A DNA stretch of 64,000 bases from Hydrotalea sandarakina (GCF_003254115.1 NZ_QKZV01000002.1:389736-453735); one strand, 5' to 3'. Counted from the first letter of the stretch, positions 27,272 through 37,141 are shown. Notes: a model not told the origin generated them from the sequence alone. Numbers and translations: made by a program.

Positions 27272-29290
27272 TTATTTATGCTCTGCTACTTGTATAAGAG
27301 TAGGAGCTGCATAGCTCATTTTTTCTTCATCTTCTTGAATGGTTGCTATGCCGCCTGAAAACTGTCCGGGTGTTGTTATTATGCCGTAATATCGAATAAT
27401 TTGTTTTGTAGAAGTTACGTTAAGTTTATATTGAAAGCCAGAATAAATGCCAGAATTAGTATGGGTTTCGATATTTGAAGCCAATCGGTATATTTTTATG
27501 CAAGAAGGAAAATTGTCTGTTAACAGGCAATTGGTAATGGTATGATTACTTTGTACACCTATTTCAATCATAACGGTATCGCCTATGTGTAATGTTTCCT
27601 TGCTTTGATAAGTTTCCCAAATGTTTTCTTTACTTGGATTCTTAACAAAGAATTTTTTTGAAATTTTTATAGCTTGGTTAGTTAATTTTCCGGGAATGTT
27701 ATCAACATTTTGTAAATATTGCCATTGAAAATTTCCGTACCAATCATTGCCCGATTTTGTAGGCAGGTTTAGTTGCATTTTAACAGGTGAATTTTCTAAT
27801 TGTTGAATCGGTATTTCCTGAATACTATTTTCCCTAAACGCAAAGGCGGTATTGTTAATGTTGGCAGTAATGTTGAATGGATTATTAGCAGCAAAGCTTA
27901 ACAGGGAAGCGCCGGTAATAACAGTTGAAAAACGGTCAACCGAAGCTGATTTTAAAAAATTATTACTAATGTTTTGCAGATATGTATTTATAAAATTTGT
28001 TGAAAATAGTGCCGGATTTTTTTGTATTAATTGTAAGATGTATGCATGGGTTAATGTATTAGTCTCGCCAAAGTTAGTTTTGGTAATTAAGCGCTTAATA
28101 ATGGTCTTGAAAACTACATCGGTATCATTACATTGTTGTAAAGTTACAGCCAATAAGGCTTGTTCATGAAAGCTTAAGTTAGAAGCTTTTTGCTTTAAGA
28201 ATTGCAGTTGTAAAGAGTCGGTATTGCTAAATTTAGTAACAAATTGAAAAGTTGCTTTGCTAAATAAGCAGTATAAACTAGTAAAAGTATTTGTGGCGCT
28301 TGGATTGCTAAACTGTTGATTTAGCCCATTAATACCGGGTTGTATTAAATTAGTAATGCTTTGTTGTATGTTATGATGATGATGGTTTAATGAGTAACTG
28401 CACGCTAATAAATACAAAATTTTTGCGTTTAAAAGGGTAGTGGTTGCATTGTTGTCTTTATAAAAACTGCCATTGGGTTGTTGTAATAGTCTTAGTTCAC
28501 GCAAATAGTAGTCCGTTAATGGGTGTTGTATGTTTTTTTGTATAGTATCAAAATGCCCCAAATTAGTAACTGAAAATTGTGACTCTTGTTTTTTCTCTGT
28601 TGTAATGCTGCTAATGAATGTTTCTTTTCGATTTAATAAACTGCCGGCTACTATTTGTAGGGCTTTGTCAATCGGTTGTTCACGGTTACTACTTATTAAT
28701 TCTTTTAGCCTTTTTTGTATGGCATAATAAGGAATCCGATTAAGACCAATTGCGAGTGCAATGGGTGAAATGCTTTCATTAGAAATTTGCAACAATGAAT
28801 CTAAATTGGCGGTATAATTATTTTTTTGTTGAAAATTATACAGCAATGTTTGCTGAATGAATGCTCTATTGGTATACACGGGTAAAATTGTTGCAGTGCT
28901 ATCAGTATATTGGTTGTATTTTATGAAAAGTGTACTCTTTACAGTGTTGTAAAAACTATAAGGAACTTGTATGGGGAAATGGACTAAAACACTATCATTG
29001 GCAGGTACAGTAAAGTATTGAACAGGAAAGCTATTGGTAAACCAGCCATCTACACTGGTGCCGGATAAATAGTTGGTAATTTGTAATTGTGTTTGTCCTG
29101 TAAGTTCAATATTACTTGTATTTTTAATTTTTCCTACAATAAATACTTTATCGCCTTCTCTTAAAAATTCAGGCGTTAATAAACTTATCTTAATTTTTGG
29201 GTCTTCTGAATGCCATTTAAAAAACGGATAGGCATATGAGGCTGTGATATTCAACATTCCAATCAATATAAGAAATAATAGTCGGTACAT
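27272..29290 (-). CDS. Short alpha-2-macroglobulin-like secreted protein (C-terminal half only)
   Basis: 672 residues with a signal peptide ending about ASAYA (residue ~20). Residues ~30-150 (TPEFLREGDKVFIVGKIKN, FTVPANDSVLVHFPI, LPVYTNRAFIQQTLLY) look like the A2M domain of bacterial alpha-2-macroglobulins. Residues ~150-470 are helical, as in the alpha/alpha-toroid (LRLLQQPNGSFY), and the end (ESKETLHIGDTVMIEIGV, NCLLTDNFPSC) resembles the receptor-binding region. There is no CGEQ thioester motif. The N-terminal MG domains and bait region of full-length homologues (usually >1500 residues) are absent, and the gene upstream is the intact sucD. No PBP1C gene is nearby. Function unknown. Confidence 0.7.
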   Translation of the reverse strand: MYRLLFLILIGMLNITASYAYPFFKWHSEDPKIKISLLTPEFLREGDKVFIVGKIKNTSNIELTGQTQLQITNYLSGTSVDGWFTNSFPVQYFTVPANDSVLVHFPIQVPYSFYNTVKSTLFIKYNQYTDSTATILPVYTNRAFIQQTLLYNFQQKNNYTANLDSLLQISNESISPIALAIGLNRIPYYAIQKRLKELISSNREQPIDKALQIVAGSLLNRKETFISSITTEKKQESQFSVTNLGHFDTIQKNIQHPLTDYYLRELRLLQQPNGSFYKDNNATTTLLNAKILYLLACSYSLNHHHHNIQQSITNLIQPGINGLNQQFSNPSATNTFTSLYCLFSKATFQFVTKFSNTDSLQLQFLKQKASNLSFHEQALLAVTLQQCNDTDVVFKTIIKRLITKTNFGETNTLTHAYILQLIQKNPALFSTNFINTYLQNISNNFLKSASVDRFSTVITGASLLSFAANNPFNITANINNTAFAFRENSIQEIPIQQLENSPVKMQLNLPTKSGNDWYGNFQWQYLQNVDNIPGKLTNQAIKISKKFFVKNPSKENIWETYQSKETLHIGDTVMIEIGVQSNHTITNCLLTDNFPSCIKIYRLASNIETHTNSGIYSGFQYKLNVTSTKQIIRYYGIITTPGQFSGGIATIQEDEEKMSYAAPTLIQVAEHK

Positions 29291-29330
29291 GCAACAATAT
29301 TAGTGAAAAAGAAATTGCTGGGGGTAGTAC

Positions 29331-29358
29331 AAAAAAAATCCCGCCGATAGGGCGGGAT
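29331..29358 (-). terminator. Intrinsic terminator after sucD
   Basis: ATCCCGCC (29339-29346) pairs with GGCGGGAT (29351-29358). On the minus strand a run of eight T follows. It separates sucD from the alpha-2-macroglobulin-like gene. Confidence 0.88.
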
Positions 29359-29378
29359 ATATGTGAGAAAATTTAAAC

Positions 29379-30251
29379 TTATTTTTTCAATGCTGCGGCC
29401 ATGGTTTTACCAATATCGGCAGGGCTTGCAACAACATGAATACCGCATTCACTCATAATTTTCATTTTAGCTGCTGCAGTATCTTCCGCACCACCAATAA
29501 TAGCGCCGGCGTGTCCCATTCTGCGACCTGCCGGTGCAGTTTGTCCGGCAATAAATCCCACTACAGGTTTCTTGGCATTTTCTTTAATCCAACGAGCAGC
29601 ATCAGCTTCCATACTGCCACCAATTTCACCAATCATTACAATACCTTCAGTTTCGGGGTCGTTCATTAGTAATTTTACTGCTTCAACAGTAGGTGTTCCA
29701 ATAATTGGGTCGCCACCAATACCAATTGCAGTACTAATACCCAAACCTGCTTTTACAATTTGATCGGCAGCTTCATATGTTAAGGTACCCGATTTGGAAA
29801 CAATACCTATTTTGCCGGGTTTAAAAATAAAGCCGGGCATAATACCAATTTTCGCTTCGCCGGCAGTAATTACACCGGGGCAGTTGGGCCCAATTAAACG
29901 AGTTTTTGAACCTTGTAAGTAATTTTTCACTTTCACCATGTCCTGCACCGGAATACCTTCAGTAATGCAAATAACCAATTCAATGCCTGCTTCAGCAGCT
30001 TCCATAATTGCATCGGCAGCAAAGGCAGGGGGAACAAAAATTATACTAACATTGGCTTGGGTAGCTTTTACCGCATCGGCCACGGTATTAAATACAGGTT
30101 TATCCAGGTGAGTAGTGCCACCTTTGTTAGGTGTTACACCGCCTACTACATTTGTACCATATTCTATCATTTGTGTGGCATGAAAAGTGCCTTCCGTTCC
30201 TGTGAAGCCTTGTACCAAAACTCTGGAACTTTTATTAACTAATACAGACAT
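29379..30251 (-). CDS. sucD: Succinyl-CoA synthetase alpha subunit
   Basis: 290 residues, the usual length. The CoA-binding N-terminal domain is [19 protein letters not shown], and [20 protein letters not shown] is characteristic. The phosphorylated active-site His is His247 in [10 protein letters not shown]. It forms the alpha half of the TCA-cycle enzyme; the beta subunit gene sucC is not in this window. A TATTTTTG (30287-30280) upstream may be its -7 element. An intrinsic terminator follows the gene. Confidence 0.97.
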   Translation of the reverse strand: MSVLVNKSSRVLVQGFTGTEGTFHATQMIEYGTNVVGGVTPNKGGTTHLDKPVFNTVADAVKATQANVSIIFVPPAFAADAIMEAAEAGIELVICITEGIPVQDMVKVKNYLQGSKTRLIGPNCPGVITAGEAKIGIMPGFIFKPGKIGIVSKSGTLTYEAADQIVKAGLGISTAIGIGGDPIIGTPTVEAVKLLMNDPETEGIVMIGEIGGSMEADAARWIKENAKKPVVGFIAGQTAPAGRRMGHAGAIIGGAEDTAAAKMKIMSECGIHVVASPADIGKTMAAALKK

Positions 30252-30401
30252 AATAAAAAATTGAGATTAATAAGATTTGCAAAAATAAAGAAATCTTACC
30301 CAATGCTTACATTACTAATTTATTTTAAAATGCTATAGAAATTTTTAATGTTGTATTTAAGTTGTTTCATTTGCCTTGTTATGAATTAAAATTGCTTTTC
30401 C

Positions 30402-30409
30402 TACATTTG
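30402..30409 (+). promoter_or_regulatory. Predicted -7 promoter element of efp
   Basis: TACATTTG matches the Bacteroidota -7 consensus TAnnTTTG, 35 bases before the efp ATG. A TTG at 30376-30378 is a possible but loosely spaced -33 element. Confidence 0.5.
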
Positions 30410-30444
30410 CAGTCTTATTTTATTCTCTTTTAAAAATTTTTATA

Positions 30445-31011
30445 ATGGCAACAACAGCAGATATTAGTCGTGGCTTAATCATTAAATTAGATGGTAGCCT
30501 TTATAGTGTAATTGATTTCGGTGAAAACAAAACCGCTAGAGCTGCAGCAAAAGTTTGGGCTAAGTTAAAAGGTGTAGATAATAATCGCACTATTGAAAAA
30601 ACATGGAATAGTGGTGAAACAATTCATCCGGTAAGGGTTGAAAAGAAAGCATTTCAATATTTATATAAAGATGAGAGCGGATATAATTTAATGAATAATG
30701 AAACTTTTGAGCAAATTACTTTAGGTGAGGAAATGATAGATTCCCCTCAATTTTTAAAAGAAGGTTCTGAAGTGTTTGTTTACATTAACACCGAAACTGA
30801 AATGCCTATAGGTGCAGAATTGCCGGAAAAAATTGTAGTAAAAATAACTTATTGCGAACCCGGCTTAAGGGGTGACACGGCAACCAGAGCATTAAAAACC
30901 GCAACCATAGAAACCGGGGCTACCGTGCAAGTTCCATTATTTGTGGAGGAGGGTGAATTAATTCGTATTAATACCAAAACCGGCGATTATATTGAACGAG
31001 TGAAAGAATAG
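30445..31011 (+). CDS. efp: Translation elongation factor P
   Basis: 188 residues, standard length, with the KOW-like N-terminal domain and two OB domains (FVYINTETEMPIGAELPEKI, TYCEPGLRGDTATRALKTA, the family signature). EF-P relieves ribosome stalling at polyproline. In the first-domain loop that reaches the P-site tRNA, Escherichia coli has KPGKG with the modified Lys34. Here the loop reads ENKTARAAAKV and the aligned tip residue appears to be Arg32. No modification enzyme gene (earP, epmA or similar) is visible nearby. A terminator follows. Confidence 0.96.
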   Translation: MATTADISRGLIIKLDGSLYSVIDFGENKTARAAAKVWAKLKGVDNNRTIEKTWNSGETIHPVRVEKKAFQYLYKDESGYNLMNNETFEQITLGEEMIDSPQFLKEGSEVFVYINTETEMPIGAELPEKIVVKITYCEPGLRGDTATRALKTATIETGATVQVPLFVEEGELIRINTKTGDYIERVKE

Positions 31012-31028
31012 ATTCACATTTTTTATAA

Positions 31029-31058
31029 AATAGCTTCGCAAATTGCGAGGCTATTTTT
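31029..31058 (+). terminator. Intrinsic terminator after efp
   Basis: AATAGC-TTCGCAA pairs with TTGCGAGGCTATT, followed by T residues (31053-31058). It separates efp from accB. Confidence 0.8.
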
Positions 31059-31191
31059 GTTCTATAAGTTTTTTTTATTGTGGTCATAAATATTTCAAAT
31101 TCCAAAAAAACCCTTAATTTGAACAAAAATTGCCTATTTTGCCCCACTTTTCATACCTAAATCCCCTTTTTTAAGCAAAAAACACATCAAT

Positions 31192-31680
31192 ATGGACTTA
31201 AAACAAATTCACGAATTAATTAAGATTATTAATAAAAGCAACATTGGAGAAATAAGTATTGAAGACAAGGACGGAAAAGTTACTATTAAGCAAAAGGAAG
31301 AACAAGTAATTAATGTGGCACCACCACAACAGGTATACAATGTAGCTCCACCCGTTGCAAACATACCTCAACAAGCGCCCGCAGCGCCCGCACCTGCAAC
31401 ACCTGCTGCACCACCCACTCCAAAATCTGATGAAAGTAAGCTATTAACCATTAAAAGTCCAATGATTGGAACTTTTTATAGAAAATCTGCTCCGGGTAAA
31501 CCTAATTTTGTTGAGGTAGGCAGTGAAGTTGAAATAGGAACTGTTGTTTGTATTATTGAAGCTATGAAACTGTTTAATGAAATTGAAAGTGAGGTAAAAG
31601 GTACAATTGTAAAAGTTTTAGTGGAAGATAGTACGCCGGTGGAATATGATCAGCCCTTGTTTTTAGTGCAGCCCAGTTAA
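31192..31680 (+). CDS. accB: Acetyl-CoA carboxylase biotin carboxyl carrier protein
   Basis: 162 residues. The N-terminal part (MDLKQIHELIKIINKSNIGE) is followed by a flexible Pro/Ala-rich linker (about 43-78). The C-terminal biotinyl domain has the attachment motif EAMKL with Lys126. It carries the carboxyl group in the first step of fatty acid synthesis. accC follows after a 133-base gap on the same strand, so the pair probably forms one operon. Confidence 0.96.
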   Translation: MDLKQIHELIKIINKSNIGEISIEDKDGKVTIKQKEEQVINVAPPQQVYNVAPPVANIPQQAPAAPAPATPAAPPTPKSDESKLLTIKSPMIGTFYRKSAPGKPNFVEVGSEVEIGTVVCIIEAMKLFNEIESEVKGTIVKVLVEDSTPVEYDQPLFLVQPS

Positions 31681-31813
31681 AATATTATTCCTGTTTCAAT
31701 GGAATTTCAAGGGTTAGATAGCTGAAACATTTCATTGTTTTGCTATGCTTTATGATTGACCATACAGCAAACTTTTAAATTATTTGTTTTTATCAATTGT
31801 ACAATTTTAAACA

Positions 31814-33151
31814 ATGTTCAAAAAAATATTAATTGCTAACAGGGGTGAAATTGCTTTAAGAGTTATTAGAACCTGTAGAGAAATGGGTATAAAAACGGTA
31901 GCTGTTTATTCAACTGCCGATAAAGACAGCCTTCATGTACGTTTTGCCGACGAAGCGGTTTGTATCGGTAAACCTGCCAGTTCAGAATCTTATTTAAATA
32001 TACCCCATATAATGGCTGCTGCAGAAATTACCAATGCAGATGCCATACATCCGGGTTATGGTTTTTTGGCAGAAAATGCTAAGTTTTCACAAATCTGTGC
32101 TGACCATGGCATAAAATTTATTGGCCCTACTCCCGACATGATTAACGCCATGGGTGATAAAATTACCGCCAAAGAAACAATGATTAAAGCAGGGGTTCCG
32201 GTTGTTCCCGGAAGTGGCGGTTTGTTAGAGAGTATTGAACAAGCAAAATCATTAGCCAAAGAGATTGGTTATCCTGTAATGTTAAAAGCTACTGCCGGCG
32301 GGGGAGGAAAGGGTATGCGTATTGTTTGGGAAGAAAGTGAAATGGAACGCGCATATAATACTGCGAAAGCAGAAGCAGGAGCTGCTTTTAAAAATGATGG
32401 GGTTTATATGGAAAAATTTGTAGAAGAGCCTCGTCATATTGAAATTCAGGTAGCTGGCGACCAATATGGAACAGTTTGCCATTTAAGTGAGCGCGATTGT
32501 TCCATTCAAAGGCGTCACCAAAAATTGGTTGAAGAATCTCCTTCACCTTTCATGACCCCCGAACTGAGGGAAGCTATGGGAGCTGCTGCTATTAAAGCTG
32601 CTTCTGCCATTAATTATGAAAGCGTTGGTACCATTGAATTTTTGGTTGACAAACACCGCAATTTTTACTTCATGGAAATGAATACGCGTATTCAAGTTGA
32701 ACATTGCGTTACTGAAGAAGTAATTAACCATGATTTAATTAAAGAACAAATAAAAATTGCTTTAGGCGAACGTATTTCCGGACGGAACTATTTCCCTCAA
32801 ATGCATGCTATTGAATGTAGAATTAATGCGGAAGATCCCTACAATGATTTCAGACCTTCACCCGGTAAAATAACTACTTTACATACACCCGGTGGACATG
32901 GTGTAAGAGTAGATAGCCATGTTTATGCAGGATATGTTATTCCGCCATTCTACGATTCTATGATTGGAAAATTAATTACCGTAGCACAAACCCGCGAAGA
33001 AGCTATTGATACCATGTATCGTGCCTTAAGCGAATATGTAATTGAAGGTGTTAAAACCACTATTCCTTTTCATTTACAACTAATGAAAAATGAAGATTTC
33101 AGAAGTGGTAATTTCACTACTAAATTCTTAGATACCTTTAAGATGCAATAG
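31814..33151 (+). CDS. accC: Acetyl-CoA carboxylase biotin carboxylase subunit
   Basis: 445 residues, standard length. The N-terminus [16 protein letters not shown] is diagnostic. The ATP-grasp domain has the Gly-rich loop [10 protein letters not shown], and [14 protein letters not shown] holds catalytic residues (usually NTRLQVEH). It carboxylates biotin on AccB using ATP and bicarbonate. Ends before a palindromic terminator. Confidence 0.97.
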   Translation: MFKKILIANRGEIALRVIRTCREMGIKTVAVYSTADKDSLHVRFADEAVCIGKPASSESYLNIPHIMAAAEITNADAIHPGYGFLAENAKFSQICADHGIKFIGPTPDMINAMGDKITAKETMIKAGVPVVPGSGGLLESIEQAKSLAKEIGYPVMLKATAGGGGKGMRIVWEESEMERAYNTAKAEAGAAFKNDGVYMEKFVEEPRHIEIQVAGDQYGTVCHLSERDCSIQRRHQKLVEESPSPFMTPELREAMGAAAIKAASAINYESVGTIEFLVDKHRNFYFMEMNTRIQVEHCVTEEVINHDLIKEQIKIALGERISGRNYFPQMHAIECRINAEDPYNDFRPSPGKITTLHTPGGHGVRVDSHVYAGYVIPPFYDSMIGKLITVAQTREEAIDTMYRALSEYVIEGVKTTIPFHLQLMKNEDFRSGNFTTKFLDTFKMQ

Positions 33152-33182
33152 TATTCCAATCAATATTACATCATTATAAAAA

Positions 33183-33210
33183 TAAACCCTCCAATACAAG
33201 GAGGGTTTAT
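33183..33210. terminator. Bidirectional intrinsic terminator after accC
   Basis: AAACCCTCC (33184-33192) and GGAGGGTTT (33200-33208) form a 9-bp stem with a 7-base loop. It lies between the convergent accC (+) and the small secreted protein gene (-). T-runs on either side are short, so strength is uncertain. Confidence 0.7.
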
Positions 33211-33265
33211 TACATTAGAACATATCTAAAACAAGCGGGGGTAAGTTTCGCTAAAAGTGTAAAAA

Positions 33266-33637
33266 CTATTGTTGACCACGATTTTGCATTCTTTGTTTCC
33301 GTTGCTGTTCATAAAAATCTTCTACTTTCTGTGCCAATGCTTTATCGTTGTTTAAAGCTGCAGTCCAACGTTTCAATCTTAACTCATTTAATTCTTTCAT
33401 TTTACTCATTCGCTCATCAGGGCTTAAATCGCGCATTCCACGCATTTGTTGCATCATATCCATATTAATGGAAACTATTGAATCCATTTGTACATCTGTT
33501 AAATTCAGATTTGAAGATTTAAGTTGTTCAATTTGTCTTGCTTTCATTTGGGCAGGGTCAAAGCCACCGCGCTGTGCCATGGTTTTGCCTGCAAAGCCAA
33601 TGGTGAAAATAATTAATACAATAAAAATTTTTTTCAT
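33266..33637 (-). CDS. Small secreted protein, Spy/CpxP-like character
   Basis: 123 residues from the ATG at 33637 (MKKIFIVLIIFTIGFAGKTMAQ, a clear signal peptide ending AQ); an upstream in-frame ATG at 33682 would spoil it. The mature part is helical and charged, with LTDVQMDSIVSIN, MRGMRDLSPDERMSKMKEL and a Gln/Arg-rich end. The LTxxQ pattern resembles periplasmic Spy/CpxP-like or DUF4890-type proteins of Bacteroidota. Function not established. Confidence 0.75.
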   Translation of the reverse strand: MKKIFIVLIIFTIGFAGKTMAQRGGFDPAQMKARQIEQLKSSNLNLTDVQMDSIVSINMDMMQQMRGMRDLSPDERMSKMKELNELRLKRWTAALNNDKALAQKVEDFYEQQRKQRMQNRGQQ

Positions 33638-33800
33638 ACAAATGCTGTTTAGTTTAATGAATAAATGTTTCATTAGTGACATTAAAGCTACAAAGGGATT
33701 TATTGTTGTTATTGAATTTTCGGTGAAACGAGAAAAAAGCGGGTTAAATATAATTTCATGAAAAATATTGGATGGATTTATTCATTAGTTAGGGTAGATA

Positions 33801-33839
33801 AAAAAAACTGCGTTCTATTTATTGGAACGCAGTTTTTTT
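33801..33839 (-). terminator. Intrinsic terminator after glnN
   Basis: AAAAAACTGCGTTC pairs with GAACGCAGTTTTTT around a 9-base loop. On the minus strand it ends in a T-run just after the glnN stop at 33860. Confidence 0.9.
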
Positions 33840-33859
33840 AGAAGATAGCAGTAGACTTA

Positions 33860-36049
33860 TTATCGTAAGAATAATAATTCTCTGTATTTCGGTAAACTCC
33901 AATGTTCATCATCTACCAAAGCTTCTAATTTATCAACGTGGTATCGAATAACATCAAAATACGTTTCTTTAACCTGTGTGCAATAGGCTATGGCCTTAGT
34001 TCTTGTATTTTCAATATTATTCGCAATTTTTCTGGCTTCAACTAAAGCATGTACTTTTTCATACACAATTTGTACGTGCTCACTTATTTTATTTAAAATT
34101 TCTAATTGTGTTTTATAATGGCTTTCCGGTAAACCTGCCGCTTTTAATCCATTTATATTTTGCAGTAATTCGTTTTGATATTTAATAGCAGTAGGAATAA
34201 TATGGTTTAAGGCTAAATCGCCCATTATTCTGGCTTCAATTTGAACCTTTTTGATATATTTTTCCAATTCAATTTCGTGGCGTGCTTCCAATTCAGCTAC
34301 CGAGAATACATTATTTTTTTCAAATAAATGTTTAGCTTTACTTGTTACCATTGCATCTAACGCTAAAGGAGTAGTTGGTACATTAGGTAAACCTCTGCGT
34401 TCAGCTTCATGGTGCCATGCTTCGCTGTAACCATCGCCTTCAAATAACACATTCTTACTTTCAACAATATATTTTTGAATGGTTTGCATAATGGCAATTT
34501 CTTTTTTATCGCCTTTTTCAATTAATGCATCTACATCTTTTTTAAATTGTTGAAGTGTTTCAGCCATAATCACATTTAGCACCGTCATGGGATTAGCACA
34601 ATTTGCCGAAGAGCCTACAGCTCTAAATTCAAATTTGTTTCCGGTAAATGCAAAAGGCGATGTACGGTTTCTATCAGTATTATCCAACATTAACTCCGGA
34701 ATAGAGCGATGTATATCTAATTTAAGAATGGCTTCATCCTGTTCATCAAACTTATCGCTTACCCTTGTTTCTATTTCGTTTAGTACTTTAGATAAATACT
34801 GACCAACAAAAACAGAAATAATGGCCGGTGGAGCTTCATTTGCGCCTAAACGATGGTCGTTGCCTGCAGAGGCAATAGAAGCACGAAGTAAATCGGCATA
34901 ATCATGCACCGCTTTAATGGTATTCACAAAAAATGTTAGGAACATTAAATTGGTTTTGGGTGTTTTGCCCGGCGATAACAAGTTTACACCTGTATCGGTA
35001 GCCATGCTCCAGTTATTGTGTTTACCGTTTCCATTAATACCTGCAAATGGTTTTTCATGTATCAATACTTTTAATTTGTGGCGGCGTGCAACACGGTCCA
35101 TTACATCCATTAATAAAGCATTGTGGTCAACTGCAACACTTACTTCTTCAAAAATGGGTGCCACTTCAAATTGTGAGGGTGCCACTTCGTTATGGCGAGT
35201 TTTTAAAGGAATGCCCAGTTTATAGCATTCATTTTCAAAATCGCGCATAAAGTGGTAAACCCTTTCAGGAATTGATCCGAAATAATGGTCTTCTAATTGT
35301 TGCCCTTTTGCAGGTGCAGCACCAAATACTGTTCGTCCACACTGAACCAAATCGGGTCTTGCGTTGGCCAAACGCTCATCTATAATGAAATATTCTTGTT
35401 CCCAGCCTAATGTAGCGGTAACTTTAGTAACATTTTTATCAAAATAATTACAAACTTCAACTGCCGCTTTATTCAACGCTTCTAATGCTTTTAATAAAGG
35501 TGCTTTATAGTCTAATGATTCGCCGGTATATGACACGAAAATGGTTGGAATACAAAGGGTTTTTCCGGAACCAATTTCAATAATAAACGCAGGTGATGAG
35601 GGATCCCAGGCAGTATATCCTCTTGCTTCAAAAGTAGCCCTTAATCCGCCGCTGGGGAAAGAAGATGCATCCGGTTCTTGCTGAATTAATGCATCCCCGT
35701 CAAATTGTTCCAAGGCTGTTCCATCACTTTTAATAGTAAAAAAACTGTCATGCTTTTCGGCAGTAGTACCTGTAAGTGGTTGAAACCAGTGTGTAAAGTG
35801 TGTTACGCCTTTACTTTCAGCCCATGCACGCATACCATTTGCAATTGAACCGGCAACTGCCCTGTCAATTTTTTTCCCGCCTTTAATGCTGGCTAATAAA
35901 CTCTTGTAGGCTTCATCACTTAAATATTCTCTGGCTGTTTTTAGTGTAAAAACGTTCTCGCCAAAAATGGTAGAAATTTTACGGCTACTTACCTCAACAT
36001 CATTTGTTTGATTTGATAAGTCGTTAATTGCCTGAAATCGTAATGACAT
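33860..36049 (-). CDS. glnN: Glutamine synthetase type III
   Basis: 729 residues, the length of GSIII enzymes (types I and II are much shorter). It makes glutamine from glutamate, ammonia and ATP. Family blocks include the N-terminal GSIII extension, TLGWEQEYFIID, TRHNEVAPSQFEVAPIFEE, KPFAGINGNGKHNNWSM, GNDHRLGANEAPPAIISVF and NRTSPFAFTGNKFEFRAVGS. It is a single gene with its own terminator. No clear PII gene or regulator site is visible in the 190 bases upstream. Confidence 0.97.
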   Translation of the reverse strand: MSLRFQAINDLSNQTNDVEVSSRKISTIFGENVFTLKTAREYLSDEAYKSLLASIKGGKKIDRAVAGSIANGMRAWAESKGVTHFTHWFQPLTGTTAEKHDSFFTIKSDGTALEQFDGDALIQQEPDASSFPSGGLRATFEARGYTAWDPSSPAFIIEIGSGKTLCIPTIFVSYTGESLDYKAPLLKALEALNKAAVEVCNYFDKNVTKVTATLGWEQEYFIIDERLANARPDLVQCGRTVFGAAPAKGQQLEDHYFGSIPERVYHFMRDFENECYKLGIPLKTRHNEVAPSQFEVAPIFEEVSVAVDHNALLMDVMDRVARRHKLKVLIHEKPFAGINGNGKHNNWSMATDTGVNLLSPGKTPKTNLMFLTFFVNTIKAVHDYADLLRASIASAGNDHRLGANEAPPAIISVFVGQYLSKVLNEIETRVSDKFDEQDEAILKLDIHRSIPELMLDNTDRNRTSPFAFTGNKFEFRAVGSSANCANPMTVLNVIMAETLQQFKKDVDALIEKGDKKEIAIMQTIQKYIVESKNVLFEGDGYSEAWHHEAERRGLPNVPTTPLALDAMVTSKAKHLFEKNNVFSVAELEARHEIELEKYIKKVQIEARIMGDLALNHIIPTAIKYQNELLQNINGLKAAGLPESHYKTQLEILNKISEHVQIVYEKVHALVEARKIANNIENTRTKAIAYCTQVKETYFDVIRYHVDKLEALVDDEHWSLPKYRELLFLR

Positions 36050-36240
36050 ATTTTTTGAATTTTGAGCTACAAAATAAACGAATCTTTCTAAAAAAAATCA
36101 AAATATTTTCTGTTTCATTCAAAAAAAAATAGTTTTTCGGCAATTTTATAAATATATAATAATTTTTAATGTTTTTATGTATTGAAAAAAATGTAATATT
36201 TTCTGCCTTAATTTGCATTGTTTTAGTAGGTAATTCCGGC

Positions 36241-36456
36241 TTATTTGATGGGGTTTAATAAATGGGTTAGCCCATTTAATTTAATTTCATACATGGTGGC
36301 CAATAAAGTTCCCAACCTTCCTTTTGGAAAACCTTTTTTTGCAAACCATTCTAAATAAGGCATGGGTAAATTGCAGATTAAAACATCTTTATACTTTCCA
36401 AATGGCATTTTTACGCTAACTAAGTCATTTAAAATAGAAGGGTCGCCAGTTTCCAT
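36241..36456 (-). CDS. DUF3820 family protein
   Basis: 71 residues. The core KMPFGKYKDVLICNLPMPYL, WFAKKGFPKGRLGTLLATMYEI is the DUF3820 pattern (FGKYKG...L.DLP..YL.WF...GFP.G.LG). Biochemical function is unknown; homologues are small cytoplasmic proteins in many bacteria. Confidence 0.88.
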   Translation of the reverse strand: METGDPSILNDLVSVKMPFGKYKDVLICNLPMPYLEWFAKKGFPKGRLGTLLATMYEIKLNGLTHLLNPIK

Positions 36457-36811
36457 TAAGGTTCATTTTAAAAAAAAATACATGATAAATGTATTGAATA
36501 AACTGCTTATTCCGTAGTACTGCCTTTATTGTTGTAAAGCATTTTTTTAAATAACCACAATAATTTGAATTAGTGAGCGTTATATGCTGAAATACAAATG
36601 TTTTTTTAATAGCATATTTTTTATTACATATACATTTTGCTTTTGTTTTAATGTGTCTTTAGCTTTTTTCACCCTTTATTCTATGAAGAACCACCTATAC
36701 TGTGCCTTGGGTGTGTGTTTTCAATAATTCATAAGTGTATTTCTTAAAAACAGCACTCAAATAAATGTTTGATGATAATGCTAACATTCAGATAAACTTA
36801 AAACTGGTTTT
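36457..36811. other. AT-rich intergenic region without recognisable gene
   Basis: Divergent spacer between the DUF3820 gene (-) and the first small paralogue (+). It is rich in A/T runs. A 14-codon frame beginning ATGAAGAACCACC near 36683 is too short to call. No tRNA, riboswitch or clear terminator was seen. It should contain promoters for both flanking genes. Confidence 0.45.
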
Positions 36812-37141
36812 ATGCTATTGTACTTTCGACCCTGGTTTAAAAAAGAGCAATTCTGTAAGAAAATACGGTTTGCTAAATTAGTTTTATCCATTACTGAACG
36901 AATTATTCAGCAGAAATATGAGGGGCAGGTTGGAAAGGTTGCTGATGCTACGGAAAGCATTATTTGGAATTACAGCATGTTGAAAAGCAGGTATATGTAT
37001 AAAGTTTATTGGGTTGATGTGGCACCTTGCAGTAGCAATGAACGTTACCTAAAGAAATTAGTACCATATATAGCAGATGAATTAAATTCCTACTTGTCTG
37101 ATGATGAGTTAGTTGAGCAATTCAGTAGAATTGCCTCTTAA
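36812..37141 (+). CDS. Small protein of unknown function, paralogue A of a tandem pair
   Basis: 109 residues with no recognised domain and no signal peptide. It is paralogous to the protein at 37297. Shared blocks are PWF near the start, E..IQQK, ES..W.Y.MLKSRYM.K..W.D, SSNERYL..LVP and EL.E...IAS at the end, about 45% identity by eye. The N-terminal half is basic and helical; the C-terminal end is acidic. The strong conservation of MLKSRYM and SSNERYL argues that it is a real protein. Confidence 0.78.
   Translation: MLLYFRPWFKKEQFCKKIRFAKLVLSITERIIQQKYEGQVGKVADATESIIWNYSMLKSRYMYKVYWVDVAPCSSNERYLKKLVPYIADELNSYLSDDELVEQFSRIAS

Noticed and set aside
27272-29290. Idea that the alpha-2-macroglobulin-like gene is a frameshifted remnant
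   Set aside because: It starts with its own signal peptide and has no stop or frame break, and the upstream DNA is an intact sucD plus terminator.
34917-35225. 102-residue plus-strand open frame opposite glnN
   Set aside because: Antisense shadow of a conserved glutamine synthetase region.
36024-36218. 64-residue minus-strand open frame upstream of glnN
   Set aside because: Composition is Lys/Asn/Ile/Phe-rich as expected from random AT-rich DNA, and it overlaps the glnN start.
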